Below, in pieces: positions 57,821-64,000 of a DNA stretch of 64,000 nt. Within the stretch, counting starts at the first letter, position 1, and every line of letters begins with the position of its first letter. Source of the stretch: Larix kaempferi (lineage: Eukaryota; Streptophyta; Pinopsida; Pinales; Pinaceae); assembly GCA_027924585.1 (NCBI GenBank), contig BSBM01000440.1, positions 8,860,001 to 8,924,000 on the forward strand, given 5' to 3'. Below the pieces are notes generated by a model, which worked only from the letters and a program-made list of their open reading frames with translations, searched no databases and was not told where the DNA came from. The translations under genes and the position numbers were made by a program.

Positions 57821-58286
57821 TATGATCAGTTGGATCATTTTATGTATGTATGTACGCATCATGTTGGATGCTGGATATGATCAGTTGGATCATTTTTTGT
57901 ATGTATGTACGCATCATGTTGGATGCAGGATATGATCAGTTGGATCATGTGTATGTATTGTTTATGCATCATGTTGGATGCTTGGACCATGTATCTGTAT
58001 ATGTATCAGGTGGATACATTGTATGATCAGGTGGATCATGTATGGTGATATGTATCATGTATTTGTATTTGTATCAGGTGGATACATTGATGATCAAGAG
58101 GATCATGTATGATGATATGTATCAGGTAGATACTTGGTATGCATCAGGTAGATGCATTGATGATCAGGAGGATCATGTATGATGATATGTATCATGTATT
58201 TGTATCAGGTGGATACATTGATGATCAGGAGGATCATGTATGATACTTGGTATGCATCAGGAAGATGCATTGATGATCAGGTGGAT
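57821..58286. repeat. GATCA-rich tandem array, 55 bp x 3 then decayed units
   Basis: Units starting TATGATCAGTTGGATCAT lie at 57,821, 57,876 and 57,931. They pass into looser GATCATGTATGATGATATGT/ATCAGGTGGATACATT variants up to about 58,286. Confidence 0.8.
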
Positions 58287-58490
58287 CATGCAGCAGGATG
58301 TTGCAGTGATGATCAGGATGATCATAGATGACGAGCTTCAGGATGTTGCTCCAGATGACATGCAGCAGGATGTTGCAGTGATGATCAGGATGATCATAGA
58401 TGACGAGCTTCAGGATGTTGCTCCAGATGACATGCAGCAGGACGTTGCAGTGATGATGATCAGGATGATCATGGATACATCAGGATGATG
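58287..58490. repeat. 72-bp tandem repeat, 24 codons, 2-3 copies
   Basis: Units begin CATGCAGCAGGATGTTGCAG at 58,287, 58,359 and 58,431; the last is partial. In one plus-strand frame each encodes the same 24-residue module, with MQQDVAVMIRMIIDDELQ. The open frame exists because the unit is a multiple of three. Confidence 0.85.
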
Positions 58491-58545
58491 TATGGTGAGT
58501 ATCAGGTTGATACTCTATGGCCGTGGATCAGGTTGTGCAGATGAG

Positions 58546-58960
58546 CATGTAATTCGTTGCCCTGGGAGATTTGCAGATGGTCTTGCGAGGTTTTGCCTAT
58601 GGCATGTAATTCGTTGCCCTGGGACATCTGGCAAATGCTCTTTCGAGGTTTTGCTCTGGGAGGACATGTAATTCGTTGCCCTGGGAGATCTGCAGATAGT
58701 CTTGCGAGGTTTTGCCTATGGCATGTAATTCGTTGCCCTGGGATATCTGGCAGATTCTCTTGCGAGGTTTTGTCCTATGGCATGTAATTCATTTCCATGG
58801 GAGATCCGATAGGTTGAGCTGTGTGCTCGTAACAGCCTGGGATGCTCTTGCGAGGTTTTGTGGTGAGGTCACATGTAATTCGTTGCCCTAGGAGATCCTA
58901 TAGGTAGAGCTGTGTGCTCGTAACAGCCTGGGATGCTCTTGCGAGGTTTTGTGACGCACG
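58546..58960. repeat. 57-62-bp tandem repeat, six or more units
   Basis: Units begin CATGTAATTCGTTGCC at 58,546, 58,603, 58,665, 58,722, 58,781 and 58,872. Each ends with CTTGCGAGGTTTTG; the last ones carry an inserted GTGTGCTCGTAACAGCCTGG. Confidence 0.85.
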
Positions 58961-59205
58961 TAAAAGTCCTGAGGATTCCACAGTATGGCCAGTGATGACG
59001 AAGACCTGCAGGTGGTGGGCCTACATCTAGTATGAAAAAGGACTGGCTCTGTAGAACTTCCTATGACGAGTAGATTCAGAGATTGATTGAGATAGCAGCA
59101 GCAGTGACAATGATGATGATGACTCGATGACGATTATCCAGTGACGATGATCCAGAGAAGATGACTTGTGCTAGAATAGCTGTGCTGAGAAATACCTTCC
59201 TAGTT

Positions 59206-59214
59206 AAGAGGGAG
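59206..59214 (+). other. copia polypurine tract
   Basis: AAGAGGGAG lies immediately before the 3' LTR, the plus-strand priming site. Confidence 0.85.
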
Positions 59215-59866
59215 TGTTGATGTATATGTAACTTCGGAATGTATTTCACATATATGTATATTGTATTCCTATAGAGATGGTATTATTCCTCTATAAGGAA
59301 GTGTCGTCATTTATATTGTAAGTGTCGTAACTTATACTTGATGGGTTATTAGACCACCTTGTTTGGGGTCGGCCCTGTATAGGTCATGTGGGTTAAAGGG
59401 TTATTAGACCACCCTATTGGGGGTCGGCCATGTGGGTCAAAGGGTTATTAGACCACCCTATTGGGGGTCGGCCCACTCAGCATTATGTTATGTGGTTAAG
59501 TTCGAGCCGACATGAGTTAGGTAAAAAAGGCAAGTCAAGTCAAGTATAAATAGAGTGCGGGAGGCACTCTATTTGCTCACTCACTTCACACACATATGCT
59601 CTCAAGGAGGAGAGGCGCACTTATGGAGGAGGAGGATTGCTGCTAGGTTATGGATATCTCTATTGGTTGGTTGTATCATTGCTCTATCTATCTCTGAGGA
59701 AGTTATTGGGGTTTTTCACCTTTATGGTTTTCCCCAAGTAAATCTTTGTGTCTCTTGTGTGCTTGCATTATTGTCTCCATGATTGATATGCTGTAGATAT
59801 GCTGTACATGTTGTTCTCTCAGTTAAGATCCTATATCAGATTGAAGTAAATTCTAAAAATTTAACA
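59215..59866 (+). repeat. copia 3' LTR
   Basis: It is 652 bp, the same length as the 5' LTR, with seven substitutions counted by eye (for example AAGTC to AGGTC, GAGAC to GAGGC, GGCTAT to GGATAT). It ends TTTAACA and is followed by the target copy ATGGG. Confidence 0.95.
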
Positions 59867-59880
59867 ATGGGGACATTACA

Positions 59881-59893
59881 TTCCCCTCCCCTT
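59881..59893 (-). other. gypsy polypurine tract
   Basis: On the minus strand the sequence reads AAGGGGAGGGGAA directly before TGTAATGTCCCC, the 3' LTR start. Confidence 0.8.
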
Positions 59894-59908
59894 ACATTAG
59901 CACTGTCC

Positions 59909-60979
59909 TTAGTGCTCATCAAAATTGAACAAAAATGGATATGCCACCCTCATGGAATCCTCCAGCTCCCATGTAGCCTCATCGGGACCGTAGTGCTTCC
60001 ATTGCACCTTTACCTGTCTGATGGCTCGGTTCCGGAGCAATGTTACCTTCTTGTCTAGGATGCGCAATGGATCGGTTTGGAATTCTCCCTCGGGTTCCAC
60101 CTGGATCACATCCCAATTAATCACATGGTTAAGATCATGTACATATTTCTTAAGCAAAGAGACATGAAAAACATTATGAGATTTAGTGCTAGCAGGAAAT
60201 GCAAGTCTATATGCAACTGGCCCTATTCTTTCAAGCAGTTCAAATGGCCCACAATATCTAGGTGATAGCTTGGCACAACTCCCAAGCTTCAAGGAACTCT
60301 TCCTTGATCTCACTCTAAGATACACATGATCCCCAACATTGAATTCCCTATGCACTCTATGTTTATCTACATAGCTTTTCTGTCTATCCTGGGCTACTTT
60401 TAAATTTTGCCGGATTTTGGCAACCTCTTGCTCCATTTCCTTGAGCAATTCTGGCCCAAGTACAATTCTGTTCACTGGATTGTCCCAAGTCACTGGTGTC
60501 CTACACCTTCTGCCGTACAAAGCCTCATAAGGACTCATTCCCAACGATGCTTGTTGTCCATTGTTATATGCAAATTCTACCAAGTGTAGATAATCTTCCC
60601 ACTTGGATGGTTTGTCCATTACATACATGCGGAGCATGTCTTCAAGCACCCGATTTACTCTTTCTGTTTGCCCATTTGTTTGAGGATGGTACGCGGTACT
60701 AAAGCTTAGTTGTGTACCCAAATCTGCAAAGAGACCTTTCCAAAAATTGGAAGTGAACTTGGTATCCCTGTCAGAAATTATTGCCTTAGGCAACCCATGT
60801 AATCGAAAAATTTCCTTCATGAAAATATTTGCAATGGCATCGGCTTTATGTGTGGATTTAACCGGTATGAAATGTGCTGCCTTTGTTAACTTGTCCACCA
60901 CAACCATGATGGAATCATGTTGCCTCTTAGTCGTTGGCAATCCTGTAATAAAGTCCATGGATATTACTTCCCATTTCCA
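59909..60979 (-). pseudogene. gypsy integrase catalytic core and chromodomain
   Basis: After an in-frame TAA the integrase frame resumes and is open to its natural stop at 59,909. It shows MDFITGLPTT (first catalytic Asp), ISDRDTKFTSNFW (second Asp) and YHPQTNGQTERVNR (catalytic Glu). It continues through the GPFELLERIGPVAYRLAFP and HNVFHVSLLKKYV blocks typical of chromovirus integrase C-termini. It ends in a chromodomain-like tail (VEPEGEFQTDPLRILD, RQVKVQWKHYGPDEATWELE). Chromodomains direct chromovirus insertion to heterochromatin. The layout is Tekay-like. The domain itself looks intact, but the upstream stop separates it from the rest of pol. Confidence 0.9.
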
Positions 60980-62227
60980 TTATGGAATTGGCACTAGGAG
61001 CAATAAACCTGCTGGATGTTGGTGTTCACTCTTCACCTGCTGACATTCCATGCACTTAGAAATGTATTCAGCGACATCCTTCTTCATGCCTGGCCAGAAA
61101 TAATATTTTCTTGCTGTAGCAATTGTTTTCTGATATCCTGGGTGACCAGAGTATGGAATTTTATGGATCTCATCCATAACCATTCTCCTTAAATTTGCCG
61201 CATTTGGAACATAGACTCTATTCTTATAAGTAAGAAGTCCGCATTCTTCCAAATAATAGCCCTCATATTTCTTTTCAAGGTTTTGCTGCTGCAATTTGCC
61301 CTTTATCTGCTCATACACTTCATCCTCAACCATATGGTTAACAATCTGCTGCTTCAAATCTGGTTGGAAAGTACTAAGCGCTGCCACATACATTTCATGT
61401 ACCTTCCTACTGAGTGCATCAGCCACCTTGTTTTCTTTCCCTTTTATGTGTTTGATCTCAAAATCAATTTCACACAAAAATTCCAACCATCTAGCTTGCC
61501 TAGCATTTAAAGTTGGTTGATCAAATAAGTATTTCAGACCACAATGGTCTGTCCTTAACTCAAAGTTTCTTCCCATTAAGTAATGCCTCCACATCTTTAA
61601 GGCATGTACTATGGCTGCAAGTTCTATATCATGAGTAGCATAGTTCTTCTCATGCTCCTTCAACTTTCTTGACTCATAGCATATCATGTGGTTGTCTTGC
61701 ATAAGAACTCCTCCAAGTCCTTGATTGCATGCATTAGTACACACCACAAAGTCTTTTCCTGGGTCTGCAATTTTCAAAATTGGTGCACTTGTAAGAAGAT
61801 TCTTCAACTGTTGAAAACTTTCCTCACATCTTGGTGACCATTCAAACTTTATCCCCTTCTTTTGCAAAGAAGTGATCGGGTTTGAAACCCTGGAGAATCC
61901 TTCGATAAACCTCCTGTAGTAACCAGCAAGGCCCATAAAAGATCTCACATCAGTCACATTCCTTGGGGTTGGCCAATTCATAATGGCTTCAATCTTCTCA
62001 GGGTCTACAGATATTCCTTCGTCGGAGATGATGTGACCCAAATAATGAATTCTATCTTTATAAAAGTCACATTTGCTCAACTTTGCATACAACTTATGCT
62101 CCCTTAGTAATTGCATTGTCATTCTCAAATGTTCTTCATGTTCTTCTTCATTCTTAGAATAGATGAGAATGTCGTATAGGAATACAAGAACAAACTTGTC
62201 CAAATATTTGCTAAAAACATTATTCAT
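60980..62227 (-). pseudogene. gypsy RT C-terminus, RNase H and integrase zinc-binding domain
   Basis: The frame starts at the end of the RT palm. The catalytic motif reads FLYDILIYSKN where the family has FxDD, so one catalytic aspartate is replaced by Tyr. RT thumb (LRMTMQLLREHKLYAKLSKC, RSFMGLAGYYRRFI) and RNase H (VVCTNACNQGLGGVLMQ, ATHDIELAAIVHALKMWRHY, LRTDHCGLKYLF) follow. The integrase HHCC finger reads IHKIPYSGHPGYQK and KCMECQQVK. In RNase H, the usual first Asp position reads TNA, another loss. The frame ends at a TAA that the family does not have. Confidence 0.9.
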
Positions 62228-62230
62228 GAG

Positions 62231-62908
62231 TCACATGAATGTAGCTAGTGCATTTGTGAGACCGAATGGTACCACTGCAAACTCATAGTGTCCATACCTC
62301 GTTCTAAAGGATGTCTTATGAATATCTTCTTCTTTGATTCTTACCTGATGGTAACCAGACCTCAATTCAATCTTTGAAAATACCTTTGCTCCTCTCATTT
62401 GGTCAAAAAGGTCATCAATTCGGGGAAATGGGTATTTGTTCTTCACAGTGACTTTGTTCAACTGCCTATAGTCAATACATAGCCTAAGTGTTTCATATTT
62501 CTTTTTCACAAATAGAACTAGTGCTCCCCACGGGGACACACTTGGCCTAATATACTTCTTTTCCAGCAGCTCTTGTAATTGCATTTTCAATTCTAGCAAT
62601 TCCGGTGTACTCATCCTGCAGGGTGTCTTAGACACTGGTGCCGCTCCTGGCACAAGTTCAATTGTAAAGTCAATGTCTCTCTTTGGAGGGAGTCCTGGAA
62701 TCTCATTGGGAAAAACATCCCTGAATTCTTGCAATACATGATAGTCCAATTTAAGAGTTTCATGCTCTGCTGCCTCTAAAATGTGAGCTGCATACAATTG
62801 AAATCCCTTCCTACAAAACCTCTTCAGCTGCATGGCTGAAACCTGTCTAACAGAAGTCACCTTTGGAATCCCTTTACAACCCTCGGGTTTCCTTCTTCGT
62901 CCATGCAT
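62231..62908 (-). pseudogene. gypsy reverse transcriptase N-terminal part
   Basis: The frame contains a linker ([17 protein letters not shown]) and the RT fingers and palm: [40 protein letters not shown] and [15 protein letters not shown]. In that last motif the family's catalytic Asp is Glu. The block [20 protein letters not shown] follows. It ends at a TGA just before LMNNVF, in the same frame as the next segment. The beginning overlaps the protease frame, so a one-base change separates them. Confidence 0.9.
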
Positions 62909-63237
62909 TCAAATGTCTTATTGTAGCAGTCAAGTTTAACCCTGTGTGCCTCTAACCAATCCATTCCAATGAGAATATCATAGGAACCCAGTGGTAAAAT
63001 ATTCAGATTTGCATAAGTGAATATCCCATCCATATCTAATGGACATTTCTCTACTATTTCACTAACTTTTCTGTTGGTTCCAGTGGCTAGTTGAACTAAC
63101 GATGATTTACTATGCTTTAATTTCTTGAAAGCACAAATCTCAACAATTCTAGGAGTGACATAACTGTGAGTAGATCCAGGATCAATCAAAATAGAAACAG
63201 ATTGCTTAGCAATCTTACCTTCAACTTCAACCACAGT
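62857..63237 (-). pseudogene. gypsy aspartic protease
   Basis: This is in the same frame as gag, separated only by a TGA at 63,238-63,240. The active-site motif reads ILIDPGSTHSYV: D-P-G instead of D-S/T-G, a variant I recall seeing in plant Ty3 elements. It continues through LPLGSYDILIGMDWLEAH, the conserved flap and C-terminal block. It ends early because of a one-base deletion near 62,880, after which the sense continues in the RT frame. In the intact element the protease would release gag and pol products. Confidence 0.88.
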
Positions 63238-64000
63238 TCACTGATGATCTTCCTGGCGGTTGTCTAGTGTTGCATAGATTCTAGGGATTGTCCTCGCCAC
63301 TTGACCCACAGTTTCAGCTCCTTGGATGTTGTGGATTTGATTTGCATTCCCATTCCGATGTGGACAGTTCCTAAGCATGTGGTCTCCTCCACAACCCCAA
63401 CATTGAAGTGGTTCTCTTGGTTCCTTTGGATCTCTTGGCTTGTCTCCCATCGTCCTAGTTGGCTTAGTCACAACCTGTGATGGTTGCCTTTGCTGATTCC
63501 GAAATTGAGGAGGCTTGAACTCCTTCTTCCTTTGATCAAACTTTTCGTTTTTCCTATCCTTCCATGCCTTATGGAATTCTAGTTTGCTTCTGTTTTGATC
63601 AAAGCAATACTTGGCCTTTCTTATGGCCTCCTCTAGAGTTCGAGGTTCATCAAACTCAATTCTATCTTTATATGAATGGGGCAGTCCACTTAGGAAACAC
63701 TGAATTTTCACCTTATCATCTCGAATGTACCTGACATATCTTAGCAGCTCCAATAATTTGTTTGTATATTCTTCCATGGTCAATTGTCCCAATCTCAACT
63801 CATGGAACTCTTTGATCTTATCATCATAGTACCTATCAGAGAGGTATTTCTGCTTGAAGTATTTCTTGAACTGCTTCCACACAATCTTCCTTTCATTGAT
63901 CTTCTTCACTTGCCTGATGTGTTCCCACCATATAGATGCTCTTCCATTCAAGTTGAAGATGGCTACCCTTGCCTTCATATTTCCCGAGTAGTCTTGGACA
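63238..64000 (-). pseudogene. gypsy gag, capsid C-terminus and zinc knuckle (start outside the window)
   Basis: Coding sequence enters from beyond base 64,000 and runs to a TGA at 63,238. It includes the retrotransposon gag core (FNLNGRASIWWEHIRQV, FKKYFKQKYLSDRYYDDKIK, LRLGQLTMEEYTNKLLELL, IQCFLSGLPHSYKDRIEF) and one CX2CX3HX4C knuckle (CWGCGGDHMLRNC), typical of chromoviruses. Gag, protease and pol are probably one frame originally; the TGA then is a mutation. The gag part in the window is otherwise open. Confidence 0.9.

Larger units (their letters stand above)
52652..59866 (+). mobile_element. Non-autonomous Ty1/copia retrotransposon, 7,215 bp, recently inserted
   Basis: The element has two 652-bp LTRs (52,652-53,303 and 59,215-59,866), each TG...CA. 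They are flanked by a perfect 5-bp target duplication, ATGGG (52,647-52,651 and 59,867-59,871). The primer site TGGTATCAGAGC follows the 5' LTR directly, and AAGAGGGAG precedes the 3' LTR. Comparing the LTRs by eye gives 7 substitutions and no indel (about 1.1%), so insertion is young. Gag, protease, integrase and the reverse-transcriptase core are missing. Only RT margins and an open RNase H frame remain, with several tandem-repeat arrays. It depends on another element for mobility. It sits inside the gypsy 3' LTR. Confidence 0.95.
50127..59880 (-). repeat. 3' LTR of the Ty3/gypsy chromovirus, split by the copia element
   Basis: The LTR occupies 50,127-52,651 and 59,872-59,880, about 2.53 kb once the copia element is removed. 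On the plus strand it starts TGTAACGTCCCC and ends GGGGACATTACA, near-perfect inverted termini of the TG...CA type. It abuts, at 59,881-59,893, the polypurine tract read on the minus strand as AAGGGGAGGGGAA, which fixes it as the 3' LTR. The 5 bases before it are AGTAT (50,122-50,126), the expected target duplication; its partner is outside the window. An internal inverted repeat of 34 bp lies at 51,259-51,292 and 52,170-52,203. Two opposed LTRs are a less likely reading. Confidence 0.68.

Noticed and set aside
63235-63240. Programmed stop readthrough between gypsy gag and protease
   Set aside because: The frame continues past the TGA, but the same element has two other in-frame stops and a frameshift, so ordinary decay is the simpler explanation.
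1-64000. tRNA, rRNA or organellar genes
   Set aside because: B-box-like words occur (4,366 and about 48,007), but no cloverleaf or rRNA core sequence is seen; no organellar gene is recognised.

Overview
This is nuclear DNA from a land plant, probably one with a large, repeat-rich genome. A gymnosperm is my best guess, but nothing in the sequence fixes the species. The evidence is the plant-type transposon content (CACTA, hAT-like, Ty1/copia, Ty3/gypsy chromovirus, a possible Tat-type leader and a SINE), a plant leucine-rich-repeat relic, telomere-like CCCTAAA-related arrays, and AT-rich intergenic DNA with only short, decayed host exons. I see no intact host gene, rRNA, tRNA, operon or CRISPR array.

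Layout. 1-3.3 kb: broken gene-like pieces, an exon-like segment and a decayed tandem repeat. 3.3-5.6 kb: AT-rich, with a probable tRNA-derived SINE. 5.66-21.7 kb: one old CACTA (En/Spm) transposon on the minus strand. Its left terminus (CACTA plus subterminal TAGTCATTTAT repeats) is at 5,659, the last exons of a tnpA-like gene at 6.66-8.13 kb, the earlier exons at 17.8-19.1 kb, and the tnp2 transposase at 19.3-21.7 kb. A 4.7-kb hAT-like element (10,269-14,982, perfect 8-bp target duplication, captured exons) and RNase H/coiled-coil relics sit in the gap between the two exon groups. 22.6-26.5 kb: LTR-like promoter, primer-binding site and leader of a Tat/Ogre-type retroelement. 26.5-36.8 kb: decayed DNA with several tandem duplications, a decayed multi-exon gene (31 kb), an acidic reading frame (36 kb) and an LRR receptor fragment. 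36.8-38.1 kb: degenerate telomere-like nonamer arrays. 41.06-46.66 kb: a satellite of about 16 monomers of about 359 bp. 46.7-47.6 kb: a Gly/Pro-rich reading frame. 47.6-50.13 kb: GCGC-rich, promoter-like DNA leading to a short coding start.

The right end is a clean nest. The short coding start is cut at 50,126 by a minus-strand Ty3/gypsy chromovirus, whose 3' LTR begins at 50,127 and whose integrase-to-gag region runs from 59.9 kb past the window edge. Nine bases inside the outer end of that LTR sits a 7.2-kb copia element (52,652-59,866). It has two 652-bp LTRs, a perfect ATGGG target duplication and 7 differences between the LTRs. It has lost gag, protease, integrase and the reverse-transcriptase core, but keeps an open RNase H frame and several tandem-repeat families. 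The order of events is: coding start, then gypsy insertion, then copia insertion.

All functional calls come from reading translations and motifs by eye; no database search was run.
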